From the NCBI GenBank assembly GCA_947095585.1, contig OX352761.1:55474432-55538431 (forward strand): DNA of 64,000 nucleotides, read 5' to 3'. The translations under genes and the position numbers were made by a program. This DNA comes from Nephrocerus scutellatus (lineage: Eukaryota; Arthropoda; Insecta; Diptera; Pipunculidae). The notes beneath the pieces are model-generated. The model saw only the letters and a list, made by a program, of their open reading frames with translations. It did not search any database and had not been told where the DNA came from. Below, piece by piece: positions 20,212 through 29,690 of the stretch. Position 1 is the stretch's first letter; each line of letters opens with the position of its first letter.

Positions 20212-21686
20212 AATTTAATCGTAATATCGCCAACAACGTCAAAAAAGTTTCACTTCAACCGCGCGTAAAAGTTAAACGCTTATAGTTAAGTTCCCGTACC
20301 GAAAAATACGTAAAATTTTTTACTCGTTTTAACGAATTTATAAAAAAAATTTGCCATAATCGATGAAATAAAACGACGTGTTTACTACGCAGCTGAATGT
20401 ACAAGACAGAAGTTTATTTCATTCGTCATTTCTTTTAAGTATGTATGCATAGATAGAGTTGTATTTACACAGTGCATGTGTGAGGCTCATACGTAGGATT
20501 ACTTTGATATTTACAACAACCACACTCAAAATTATCCATTCAATATGCAAACACATCACAAAACTTTAACAATACCTAATGTGTTCATGAACTTATAATG
20601 TTTTACAGAGTTTAAGCTTTTTGTTAGCAAATCTGCTGTTCTATTATGAAATACAGGATTTACTAATAATTTATAAGCACTTTGATTATCATTATATAAA
20701 GTTATTTCATAAATATTCTTAGTGATTTCAAACTATAAATTTTTTAAATACACTGCTTCTTTGCAAGCCTCTGAAATAGCTAAATATTTAGCCTCTGTGC
20801 TTGAAAGAGGGCAATACATTTTTGTTTACTACAACTCCAAGATATTACAGATTTTGATAACATAAAACAAAATCCTCTATATGATCTTCTATCATTAAGA
20901 TCGTTAGCTCAGTCGGCATCTACATAACCTTTAATTTTAATATCTTCGGTTTTACAATATTTCAAACCTATGGTTTTAGTTTTCTTTAAATACTTCAATA
21001 TTCTTTTTGCACATATTCAACGTTCTTCTTATGACAATTATTAAATTGACTAAGATATGACACTGAGTAAGCTATGTCAGGACGTGTAAGTACAGCTAAA
21101 TACATTAAACTACCCATAAGCTCTTGATATGGAACTTGATCTCTGGACAATAATGCTTTCTTGACAAATAACTTTGTCTCCATCTGTCATATTAAACGTA
21201 CTTAGTAACTGGTCAATATACTTTTCTTGACTTAAAGTAACAACATTGTTTTTCTTATCAAAATTAACTGACATACCAAGACATTGCTTTACACATCCTA
21301 AGTCTTTAATTTTAAAATTATTATTTTACATTTCTTTTAGATGTGTGATCTCAATTTTATCATTTGAAAATAGAAAAAAAATCATCTACATACAATGTTA
21401 CTATAGTTCGCTTACTACCAATAATTTAGATTTATTATAGCCATCTGCCAACATACAATTATCTACCTTTTTGTGCCAAGATCTGGATGCCTGTTTGAGT
21501 CCATATATAGCCTCTTTTAGTTTTAGAATCTTTTTATCATCAAAACAAACAAAACCAATAGGCTTTTGCATGTATATTGTCTCTGTCTTGATATCAAGAT
21601 GAACCACATCCAAGTTCAATTGAACTGACAATGAAAACAATAACCTCATTTTAGTATGTCTCACTACCGGAGAAAATGTCTCATAA
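20212..21686 (-). mobile_element. Ty1/copia 3' half: Pol RT to RNase H plus LTR-like end
   Basis: The longest copia piece. The LTR-like segment lies at about 20212-20518 (minus-strand start TGTTGTAAATATC), then Pol to 21686, where a LOA-like LINE poly(A) is inserted (16 T, 21687-21702). Sequence right of the LINE tail on the minus strand, TTATGAGACATTTTCTCC, is in the middle of the copia RT. Confidence 0.83.
20546..21686 (-). pseudogene. copia Pol: reverse transcriptase and RNase H pieces
   Basis: Minus strand, 5' to 3': YETFSPVVRHTKMRLLFSLSV, LDVVHLDIKTETIYMQKPIGF (RT motif A region with Asp in HLDIK) and AIYGLKQASRSWH in frame 21401-21690; a middle part in mixed frames to 21190; PYQELMGSLMYLAVLTRPDIAY (the conserved copia motif) in 20995-21183; then the RNase H tail with a deletion near 20635 that joins LLTKS-side sequence to NPVFHN. 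It is broken in several places. Confidence 0.86.
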
Positions 21687-23376
21687 TTTTTTTTTTTTTT
21701 TTGAAAAACCCTAGTCCAACTGACTGACACCGCGACCTAAAAGATCTATTGTATCAATAGGGCATTAATTATCTAATAGACATACAACTTTCCTAATAAA
21801 AGATAATATGTCCTTAGTAGCAGAGTTTTTCAACTCCGCTGTTGAGCATATTTCTTTATGGAATCTGCGTTTCCTTAACCAAATAAGTGCTGGGCAATCG
21901 CAGAGAATATGTTCGGATGTTTCCTCATCCTCCGCACAGAATCTACATTCTGTCACAGAGCCCACACCCATTTTGCTAAGATGATATCTTAGGCCACAGT
22001 GGCCAGTTAGAAAACTCACTAGTTTCCTAATGCTACCTTTATCAAAGTGCAGGATTTCTTTATATGAATAGGGTCTGATCAGTTGTTTGGATTGCCTTAG
22101 CCCTGTGGAATTAACCCAATGAGCCAGGCGAAGTTTGCCCTCCCAACAGTTTATCACCTTTGTGGCGACACACCAATTGACGCTACAAAATGGTTCAGGT
22201 CCTATGAATGCAGTTTCCGAACCAGCCCTAGCTAGTTCATCTGCGGCTTCGTTGCCTGCGATACCTCGATGACCTGGTACCCAACCGAGCTTAACCCTGT
22301 TGTGTCTGGCCAGAGATTGCAATGCATCGTAGCAGTTTTTGACTGTTAATGAGTCCATTGACTTGGACGACAGAGCTTTGAGTGCTGCCTGGCTATCTGA
22401 ATAGATATATATTCTAACGCCTTTAACTCCTTTACTAAGGTTTAACCTGGCGCAGATCTCTATGGAATGGAGCTTGGAAGACCGTTGGACTGTCTCCCAT
22501 TGGTATCGAGACCTTTGTATTTGGTCCGTAGACACCGGCACCAACTCCAGAACCCATCTTTGATCCATCAGTGAACCAAACCAGACCATTAGCGTCTAGT
22601 GTCGGAGCACCATTAGACCAGCTTGCGCGGTCTGAGATCTCTACCTCAAATAACCTTCCGAAACAGTACTCCCTGACCATAACGTCCGGTATTGTGCAGA
22701 ACATGTCTCTTTCGGGAATTGACTTGAGAATTCTCAGGGTTTGGCAGGTACGCATAGCACCTGTAATACCTAGACAGGCAATTCTTTGGAGCTTCTGAAG
22801 CTCGTTTGCCGTTGTCCGCTCGAGTACCTTGGGACACCATACTATGGCCGCATACGTGATTATGGGTCTCACCATCATCCTGTAAATCCAATGTATCATC
22901 TTAGGATTGAGGCCCCAAGTACTGCCGTAAAGTCTTCTGCAGGCCCATAGCGCGTTTAGTAGCAGACTTGATATGAGCATTCCAGTTAAGTCTTTTATCA
23001 AGAATAACACCGAGGTATTTGACCTCGCTGGAGTACATTTAATGGTGATTGGATTTAAGTCAATCAACCTACTTTTAGTGAAAGGCACTAGAACCATTTT
23101 GCAAGGATTGATGGATAACACTTCCCTGCTACACCAGTCTAAAACTTTTAAAAGCGCACATTGCATGACAGCAGAAATAGTCGTGCAGTGTTTGCCTCTA
23201 ATAATGATCGCTAGGTCATCAGCATAGCCAATGGCGATGTAGCATGATCTGTATAGATTGGCCAAGAGATCGTCTATGACCAGTGACCACAGAAGGGGAG
23301 AGAGGACTCCTCCTTGGGGGCATCCCTTTACTGCGGTCACAGACACTGACATTCCTCCTGAGGAAGAAGTAATATC
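21687..23376 (-). mobile_element. 5'-truncated LOA/I-type LINE (RT + RNase H) with poly(A)
   Basis: The poly(A) (T-run 21687-21702) marks the 3' end; the 5' end is cut at AGAAGTAATATC (23376), joined to AGCTAG and the F block. The element encodes the RT palm, thumb, RNase H and a C-terminal CCHC-like motif (CRFCAEDEETSEHILCDC). RNase H in a LINE points to the I/LOA/R1 assemblage; LOA is my best guess. The same 5' truncation point is found at 36675, 40964 and, inverted, 46968. Confidence 0.82.
21765..23376 (-). pseudogene. LOA-like LINE RT and RNase H
   Basis: Frame 22435-23376 holds VKGCPQGGVLSPLLWSLVID, GYADDLAIII (catalytic YADD), the thumb region WIYRMMVRPIITYAAIVW, and the RNase H start FTDGSKMGSGVGAG. 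A frameshift at about 22455 (in CCAAGCTCCATTCCATAG) drops the QAE part of RNase H. Frame 21765-22460 continues with IYSDSQAALKAL, GHRGIAGNEAADELA and the zinc-like CCHC end, stopping in LLDN. A 75-bp-scale deletion near 22740 removes TTALEAIVGLSP-type sequence present in the other copies. Confidence 0.86.
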
Positions 23377-23543
23377 AGCTAGTTTTAGAGATAAAATCGG
23401 GCCCCATTGCAAATGGTTTGGCTGTGCAGAAGTAATTTCCACCTTTCATTTGATACCAATATTTAGACCCACCCACTTTTAAACACGCCCCCTGATGAAC
23501 TTTCATAAGAAAGACTCTGTCGAGGGGTTGGATTGAATCCAAT
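23377..23543 (+). repeat. F block, copy 3, left part before the gypsy insertion
   Basis: It starts AGCTAGTTTTAGAG, that is, the last six bases of the Helitron 3' end followed by the F block. It ends at GAATCCAAT, where the LTR retrotransposon inserted; it continues at 31429. It lacks GTCATTTTTTGGCTCTAA present in other copies. Confidence 0.85.
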
Positions 23544-25281
23544 TGTAACGAGGTTTTCCCAGCCGGGGTATCCTCAGTGTGACCAGGGTTCGTTGATTTA
23601 AAGGGTCGTTACAATAAAAGATTTATTTTGTTAGGAACTCTGAATTCGATGTTTTATTTTCCTTTCGTTTTAAAAAAGATGACAATTGATTTTGGAAAAT
23701 TAATTAATTTGACTTAGGTCTTAGATGTGTCCTGTGTGTCCTGCGGTTTTGATGCCTTGGTCCAGCGGGATCGAAGTAAATCGTCTGTGTTTCGTCCAAG
23801 TGTTGACCAGCGAAAAGAGGATGCTACGCTCAATTCGTTGCCAAAGAGTTGATACGTTTTCGTGAGTTGACCAGCGAAAAGAGGATGCTACGCTCGATTC
23901 GTTGCCAAAGAGTTGTTGCGTTTTCGTTAGTTGACCAGCGAAAAGAGGATGCTACGCTCGATTCGTTGCCAAAGAGTTGCTGCGTTCTCGTGAGTTGACC
24001 AGCGAAAAGAGGATGCTACGCTCGATTCGTTGCCAAAGAGTTGATACGTTTTCGCGAGTTGACCAGCGAAAAGAGGATGCTACGCTCGATTCGTTGCCAA
24101 AGAGTTGCTGCGTTTTCGTGAGTTGACCAGCGAAAAGAGGATGCTACGCTCGATTCGTTGCCAAAGAGTTGGTACGTTTCCGTGAGTTGACCAGCGAAAA
24201 GAGGATGCTACGCTCAATTCGTTGCCAAAGAGTTGTTGCGTTTTCGTGAGTTGACCGGCGAAAAGAGGATGCTACGCTCGATTCGTTGCCAAAGAGTCTT
24301 TGTGTCTAGGTAGCTTGATCAGTGAAAGAAGGATGCTACGCTTGATTCACTGTCAGGAGTCGGTCAGATGTCCAAGAGTCGGTCAGATGACGAAGAGAGT
24401 AAGAAGAAGAGGCCGTATGCTGGGCTTGTGTCCCCTTTTATATCATCCGAACCGGTTTAAACGTCGAACCGGGCTGTTCCGTTTCCATGAATACGTACGG
24501 TAAATTACCGTTGTTGCTATGCCAATTGGTTTTAATTTCCTCGGAACTGCAGTGCGTATGCGTTATTCGTTGTTGTTGTTCGTGTATGTACGCTGCAAAA
24601 TGTTGACGGAATCCCCTGTGTATTTTGTTGTTGCATTTTTGCCAATTGAGTTGTCTACTGTTGTTCAGAAAAATGTTGACAAAATTGCCTATATATTTTG
24701 TTGTTGTATTTTCTCCTTCTAATTTTGTCTATTGTCAACGTCATCGTTGCTTGCAAAAAGCGTTGGCGGAGTTTCCTGTACGTTTTGTTGTTGTAGGGAA
24801 TTCCGTTGTGATGATTCTTTTGTGCATAGAATTGTGGTGTCGTTGTGTGTGTTGCATTTGGTCTGCGCTTCTTGGTCGTTGACCTCAGTGTCGGGTTTTT
24901 GCTCATTCGCTTGTGCTGTCGATATTGTGTATGCGTTTGTTATTTGTGGGTTTTTCTGCCTACTCTCCTGTGCTCCTGGCTGTACACCGAATTTGGTATG
25001 CAGTATGTGCTGTCTCTCTCTCCCTCCTCTATTGCTCTATTATGGTGGTTGCAGTGGAGGTGCGGCTACTCGATACTCAATGTATTGATTTCGATCGGTG
25101 TCCCAAAAATGGAGGTGTGGCCTACTGATCGCATTTATGCATTGAAGAAGTGCAGTCGATCTGAGCAGAGATGCCGTCGGTGTTTTCAGTTTTTGAATAT
25201 TGATAGAAATAATAATGTGTAGATATATATATTTATATAGAAATGTGTGGGGTGAATTTGTTGCCAAATTGACTCCTTACA
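23544..25281 (-). repeat. 3' LTR of the gypsy element
   Basis: On the minus strand it starts TGTAAGG and ends CGTTACA. It contains a TATA box (TATAAAAG, minus, 24442-24435), a 64-bp tandem array (about 23802-24314), and AATAAA-type sequence near 23622-23630 (minus AAATAAATC). Short ORFs within it on either strand are not genes. Confidence 0.95.
23802..24350 (-). repeat. 64-bp tandem array in the 3' LTR (8 copies plus a degenerate ninth)
   Basis: The unit GTTGACCAGCGAAAAGAGG...GCCAAAGA repeats every 64 bp from 23802; copies differ at a few sites (GATACG, GTTGCG, GCTGCG). The ninth (from about 24312) is diverged (TTGATCAGTGAAAGAAGG). It lies downstream of the TATA box on the coding strand, so it should be transcribed as part of the R/U5 leader. 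The same array occurs in the other LTR at 29949-30497. Confidence 0.93.
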
Positions 25282-25289
25282 CTTCCCGG

Positions 25290-28200
25290 TCACGTCGGAC
25301 GAAGCGGAATCTTCCGGTCTTGGTTACGAGGTCCGTTAACAAAATGGTGCCTGGTCTGTGTTTTTCTATGGATTTGAGCATGTTTCTGGACTGTTGTCGG
25401 TGGATTCCTGTGCGGATGCTGTTCCCTATGATAGGCACCTTTGCTTGTGTCGATTTGGGGGTTTTGGTGGAACTGTTTCAGTTCTCCCACGTGGGCGGTA
25501 CGTTCCTTGGTCTGACCGCATAGCCTTAGTTTAGCAATGACCGGCGAGACGAAATCTACTACTTGATATGGTCCGTCGTACTTTGGCGCGAGCTTGCTGG
25601 CAAATCCTTCAAGTGCGTTGGACAGATGATGCTGTTTGACCAGGACAAGTTGTCCGACCTCTGGTTTCCAGGGGCGTCGTCGAAGATTGTAATGTCGCGC
25701 CTGTTCTCCTGCTGCTCGTTCCATATTGCGTCGAACTATTACGAACACTTCCGACAATTGTTTCGCTCTGTCATCTGGTGTCTTGGGCAGTGTGCCGGTT
25801 CCAGTGGTGACTTCGTCGAAAAGCGCGTGTGGGAGGCGTGGTTCTCGACCCTGCGTTAGGAAGATTGGGCTGTACCCCGTTGAGTCTTGCTGGCTTGAAT
25901 TGATCGCCAACATGATCTCCGGTAGTTTCTCGTCCCATGTACGCTGTTGCGTGCCGGACAGTTGCGCGATGATTGTTTTGACGGTTCGGTTTGCCCTTTC
26001 GGTCGGGTTTTCTTGCGGGGTGTATGGGGCGGTGTACTGGTGTCGGACTCCCATGCTCTGGAGAAACCGTCGAAATGCCCTACTTGTGAACTGGGCGCCG
26101 TTGTCGGTGATGAGGACTTTGGGTACCCCATATCGTGCCAGTATGCGTTCGCGAAACGCTTTTTGTAGTCCGTCGGTGGTTGCCCGTCTCATCGGCACTA
26201 GTTCGACCCATTTAGAAAAACGGTCGAAGAATACCAATAACATGGTGTTCCCATGTTTCGATCGTGGTAGTGGCCCTACGAAGTCGGCACATAGCATGGC
26301 CCATGGTTCTTCTGCCACCTGCGTGAGCATTTTCCCTGCTGCCTGCTGCTGATTCGGCTTGTAGCGTTGACAATTCTCGCAACGTTTGACATGCTTGTGG
26401 ATATCGCGGAACATCCCTGGCCAGTAATAACGGGCACATATCCGCGCAGTTGTCTTCCGGATGCCTAGATGTCCTGCCGATGGGTTATCGTGATTCTCCC
26501 TGAGAACTTGGTCACGGAGTGCGATCGGGACACACAGTTTCCAAGGCGTTGTGTCTTCGTCTCCAGCTCGCTGTTCTATGTGGCGATATAACTGCCCTGA
26601 TTCTATCACGTAGTCGGGATACTTCTTGGGGTCTTCTTTGATCTGGTTTACCTTTCTCTCCAGCCATTTACACTTGGGACTTAGTGTGTTGTCATCGGAA
26701 CTTGCCATCAGTAAGTCGTGTGGTTGGCGTGATAATGCATCCGCTACGACGTTCAGTTTCCCACGTCTGTACTGAACGTCGAACGTGTACTGTTGAAGTT
26801 CGAGTGCCCAACGGGCGATTCGTCCGGAGGGGCTCGTAATGGAATTTAACCATTTGAGAGAAAGATGGTCAGTGATTACCGTGAAGCGGTACCCTTCTAG
26901 GTATGGCCGCATTTTCCTGATTCCCCAGACTATCGCTAGGCACTCCTTCTCGGTGGGGGAATAGTTCTTCTCGGCTTGGTTGAGATGTCGGCTGGCGTAT
27001 GCTATTACGCGTTCGTTGCCGTCTAGCTCCTGCGTCAGCACTGCTCCTAGCCCATAGTCGCTGGCGTCTGTCTGGAGTGAAAACTTTTGTGAGAAGTCCG
27101 GACATGCGAGGATTGGGGCTTCAGTTAATCTGGTTTTTAACTTATCGAACGCTGTTTGTTGTTCCTCTGTCCACTTCCAGTGTTTTCCTTTCTTCAATAG
27201 GGCGGTCAGTGGTCGCGTGGTCTCCGAGAAGTCAGGGACGAAACGACGATACCAAGACGCAATCCCCAAGTATCGTCGTACCTCTCGTACGTTGCGTGGT
27301 GGTTGTAGTTCCCTGATAGCTGCGACCTTTTCTGGATCGGTATGAATTCCTTCTCTTTTGACTACGTGTCCCAGGTACTTCAGTTCCGTCTTGCAGAACT
27401 CGCATTTTTCTGGGTTGATCTTTAGGTTCGCCGCTTGTAGTCGTCTGAACACCTTGCGTAGATTTGACAAATGTTCCTCGAAAGTCCTCCCGATGATGAT
27501 GATGTCATCGAGGTATGCAAATGCGTGTGGCTCCATCTCTGGCCCGATAACCCGGTCGAGTGCCCGCTGAAAAGTGGCCGGTGCGGAATGCAACCCGAAG
27601 GGCATCACTCGCCACTGAAATAGGCCACGCCCTGGTACTGTGAAGGCAGTATATTTCTTGCTGTTTGCTTCCATGGGTATTTGCCAGTACCCGTTCCGTA
27701 AGTCCAGGCTGCTTATAAATTGAGCGCCTCGTAGTCGTTCCAGAATGTGCTGGATTCGGGGCAATGGGTATGCGTCGGGTGTTGACCGTGCATTGAGTTC
27801 ACGATAGTCTACGCAAAGCCTCCATTTTCCCGTCTTCTTCTTGACGAGCACGATAGGTGCGCTGTGAGGGCTGCGCGAGGGTTCGATACAGCCTTTTGCT
27901 AGCAGTTCGTTGATCTCCGAGTTGATGATTTCCTGCATTGCCGGGTTTCGGGGGAAATATCGCTGCTTGATTGGTCGCTCATCATGCATCAGGATCTTAT
28001 GTTCTGTGATGTTAGACACCGCTGGTAACTTGTCAAACTTTTGGAATTCCTCTTGGAGAAAAACTGCGAGTCTCTCGTGATCCGTTTTTAGTTCCGGTTG
28101 GACTCTTATACCGCGCAGAGTTTCAGACTGCTGTTCCGCCTTTTCGTGAAGCTGTAGTGTTTGGCCGCCACAACTCACTTTGGCTTTCACTTTTAAAAGA

Positions 28201-28682
28201 AAGTCTAGTCCGAGGACGATACTGTCCACAGCTTCCGGGAGTACCAAAAAGTTGAGTCGGGTGTGTTCTCTTCCAATTCGTACGTCAAAGGTTAGGGCTT
28301 CTCGGATAACTCGGGGTGTGCCCTCAGCCATCCTGACCGTCATGTTGACGGGTACGCTATTTGACGCGTTCCTTCTGTCTTCCGCATACTGCTCGCTAAT
28401 GAAACTCTTTGTCGCACCCGTGTCGATCGTAGCGGTGACAATTTCGTTCCCTAGGCTGATGGTGGCGTAGACTCGAGTTGCGTCGAAGTGTAGACAGTCT
28501 ACTGGGTTTGAGGTGTCATCGTCTGGGGTCCCGCCACACCTCTGTTCCGGCGGTCCCCGCGGTCGTTTCCCGCTTGTCTCCGACAACATTCTGTCGTCCT
28601 TATGTCTCGGCGGCCGCATTCCCAGCAGAAGAGAATTTGTTGATTCTGACAATCTCGTCTTCTGTGCCCGTCCTGGCCGCAA
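25290..28682 (-). CDS. pol: Pol polyprotein: protease, reverse transcriptase, RNase H, integrase
   Basis: An intact 1130-codon frame. Approximate residues: protease DTGA 87-90 with VLGLDFL at 156-162; RT with SSLDLRNGYWQIP at 324-336 and the catalytic YLDD at 390-393; RNase H from about 530 (QTDASDYGLG), with EKECLAIVWG and DALSR; integrase with an HHCC zinc region (HDNPSAGHLGIRK ... CENCQRYK), catalytic residues in CADFVGP, TDNGAQF and NPTERANR, and a C-terminal GPYQVVDF module. No chromodomain or env follows. The first codon shown is only the opening of the frame: translation should enter by -1 frameshifting from gag at 28565-28571. All catalytic residues I can check are present. Confidence 0.96.
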   Translation of the reverse strand: MRPGRAQKTRLSESTNSLLLGMRPPRHKDDRMLSETSGKRPRGPPEQRCGGTPDDDTSNPVDCLHFDATRVYATISLGNEIVTATIDTGATKSFISEQYAEDRRNASNSVPVNMTVRMAEGTPRVIREALTFDVRIGREHTRLNFLVLPEAVDSIVLGLDFLLKVKAKVSCGGQTLQLHEKAEQQSETLRGIRVQPELKTDHERLAVFLQEEFQKFDKLPAVSNITEHKILMHDERPIKQRYFPRNPAMQEIINSEINELLAKGCIEPSRSPHSAPIVLVKKKTGKWRLCVDYRELNARSTPDAYPLPRIQHILERLRGAQFISSLDLRNGYWQIPMEANSKKYTAFTVPGRGLFQWRVMPFGLHSAPATFQRALDRVIGPEMEPHAFAYLDDIIIIGRTFEEHLSNLRKVFRRLQAANLKINPEKCEFCKTELKYLGHVVKREGIHTDPEKVAAIRELQPPRNVREVRRYLGIASWYRRFVPDFSETTRPLTALLKKGKHWKWTEEQQTAFDKLKTRLTEAPILACPDFSQKFSLQTDASDYGLGAVLTQELDGNERVIAYASRHLNQAEKNYSPTEKECLAIVWGIRKMRPYLEGYRFTVITDHLSLKWLNSITSPSGRIARWALELQQYTFDVQYRRGKLNVVADALSRQPHDLLMASSDDNTLSPKCKWLERKVNQIKEDPKKYPDYVIESGQLYRHIEQRAGDEDTTPWKLCVPIALRDQVLRENHDNPSAGHLGIRKTTARICARYYWPGMFRDIHKHVKRCENCQRYKPNQQQAAGKMLTQVAEEPWAMLCADFVGPLPRSKHGNTMLLVFFDRFSKWVELVPMRRATTDGLQKAFRERILARYGVPKVLITDNGAQFTSRAFRRFLQSMGVRHQYTAPYTPQENPTERANRTVKTIIAQLSGTQQRTWDEKLPEIMLAINSSQQDSTGYSPIFLTQGREPRLPHALFDEVTTGTGTLPKTPDDRAKQLSEVFVIVRRNMERAAGEQARHYNLRRRPWKPEVGQLVLVKQHHLSNALEGFASKLAPKYDGPYQVVDFVSPVIAKLRLCGQTKERTAHVGELKQFHQNPQIDTSKGAYHREQHPHRNPPTTVQKHAQIHRKTQTRHHFVNGPRNQDRKIPLRPT

Positions 28683-29626
28683 CGCATGCAGGCTGTCCTC
28701 ACGTTTATGCGCCTCTCGCCGTCGCGTGCTATCATACCGTTTCTCTCCATCGGTTTCGGTCGGTGGGTGGGTCTGTTTGGTCCTGCCATTGCAGCTATAC
28801 TCTCAAAATCTTCTGCTAGTTCGATGAGGTCGTTCGGTGAATTGAAATCTTTTCGCTTAATGTAGTATTGATATTCCTGGCGACAATTTCTGAATATCCT
28901 TTCTACCTGCTGTACCGCTGTGTGGTCGGCGTGCCTCATCAAGTTTTGCATTGCTATGACGAAATCTTTAAAACTTTCATTCCCTGTCTGGCGTCGTTGG
29001 CGGATTTCATCGTCCAAATGTTCCCAATACCTTGTGGGCAAAAAGAATTTGAGGAAGTCTCCCTTAAACGCTCTCCAGCTCTGCCATCTCTGGTTGTTAC
29101 TCCGGAACCACATCAATCCACGGTCGCGAAGCAGTTCGGGCATAGTTCTCGGGAGCAGATCCTTGTCTAAAGAGTATGCGTCGGCCAGCTCCTCAAGTCT
29201 TTCGACAAATGACAATGGGTCTTTGCCTCCGTCGTAACGAACTGACCATTTTCTGACTTGGTCGATCACCATCGCGTATGATATACCAGGTGGTACCGTT
29301 GTTCCTCGGTTCGATGCTCGGTCCGTGACCGCTGAAGTGTGCGTTGATGGTGGGATTGTTAACCCCGGTGTTTTGACTTTCTCGCCTTCTATCGTGTCAT
29401 ATAGATTTAATTGTGGTGTGGGCGTTGGTGAAGGGTTGCGGTGGTGTCTTGCCTCCAGTTCCGCCAGGCGAAGTTCGTCGTCTGAGGTCACATCTCGTCC
29501 CGTGATGAACGTCGTGAAACGCTTCCTCAACTCATCTACTCCGCCGTTAACGTCCAGCCTAAATTCTGCCATATAACTTTGTAGGTTGTCCTTCGTAAGA
29601 TTATAGACCCAACTAGTCTTTACCAT
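28499..29626 (-). CDS. gag: Gag polyprotein
   Basis: 375 residues from an ATG at 29626, only 45 bp after the primer site. The N-terminal half has no recognisable motif. The middle resembles retrotransposon capsid (RTMPELLRDRGLMWFRSN, FLKFFLPTRYWEHLDDEIRQRRQTGNESFKDFV). Near the C-end there is a good zinc knuckle CMRCGQDGHRRRDC, then a second, CWECGRRDIRTTEC, in which the His is replaced by Ile. It should form the particle and bind RNA. It overlaps pol by 184 bp, with pol in the -1 frame. The ATG is favoured because it is the first after the primer site. Confidence 0.94.
   Translation of the reverse strand: MVKTSWVYNLTKDNLQSYMAEFRLDVNGGVDELRKRFTTFITGRDVTSDDELRLAELEARHHRNPSPTPTPQLNLYDTIEGEKVKTPGLTIPPSTHTSAVTDRASNRGTTVPPGISYAMVIDQVRKWSVRYDGGKDPLSFVERLEELADAYSLDKDLLPRTMPELLRDRGLMWFRSNNQRWQSWRAFKGDFLKFFLPTRYWEHLDDEIRQRRQTGNESFKDFVIAMQNLMRHADHTAVQQVERIFRNCRQEYQYYIKRKDFNSPNDLIELAEDFESIAAMAGPNRPTHRPKPMERNGMIARDGERRINVRTACMRCGQDGHRRRDCQNQQILFCWECGRRDIRTTECCRRQAGNDRGDRRNRGVAGPQTMTPQTQ
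28565..28571 (-). promoter_or_regulatory. -1 ribosomal frameshift heptamer GGGAAAC in the gag-pol overlap
   Basis: On the minus strand the gag codons read GCG GGA AAC, so the heptamer G_GGA_AAC has exactly the X_XXY_YYZ phase of a -1 slippery site. It lies inside the 184-bp gag/pol overlap and is followed by GC-rich sequence that could fold. A slip moves ribosomes into the pol frame as GGG AAA. Confidence 0.8.
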
Positions 29627-29670
29627 CTTGGCTAATTTGGTTTTCTTCGTTTGTTATTTGTTTTTCCAGA

Positions 29671-29688
29671 GTCCCTGCTCGGGCGCCA
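29671..29688 (-). promoter_or_regulatory. Primer binding site, tRNA-Lys type
   Basis: On the minus strand, two bases after the LTR end, TGGCGCCCGAGCAGGGAC lies where minus-strand synthesis should start. It matches the 3' end of the tRNA-Lys (UUU) used by many retroelements with one mismatch. Confidence 0.85.
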
Positions 29689-29690
29689 AT

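Noticed and set aside
24300..25267. Several 60-125 residue ORFs, repeated exactly at 30447-31414
   Set aside because: They lie in the LTRs, on both strands and overlapping, and are repeated only because the LTRs are. The coding strand of the element is minus and its genes lie between the LTRs.
25563..26352. Plus-strand ORFs opposite pol (also 26999-27316, 28180-28819, 28868-29576)
   Set aside because: Shadows of the intact minus-strand gag and pol: uneven composition and no family resemblance, whereas the minus frame has all expected motifs.
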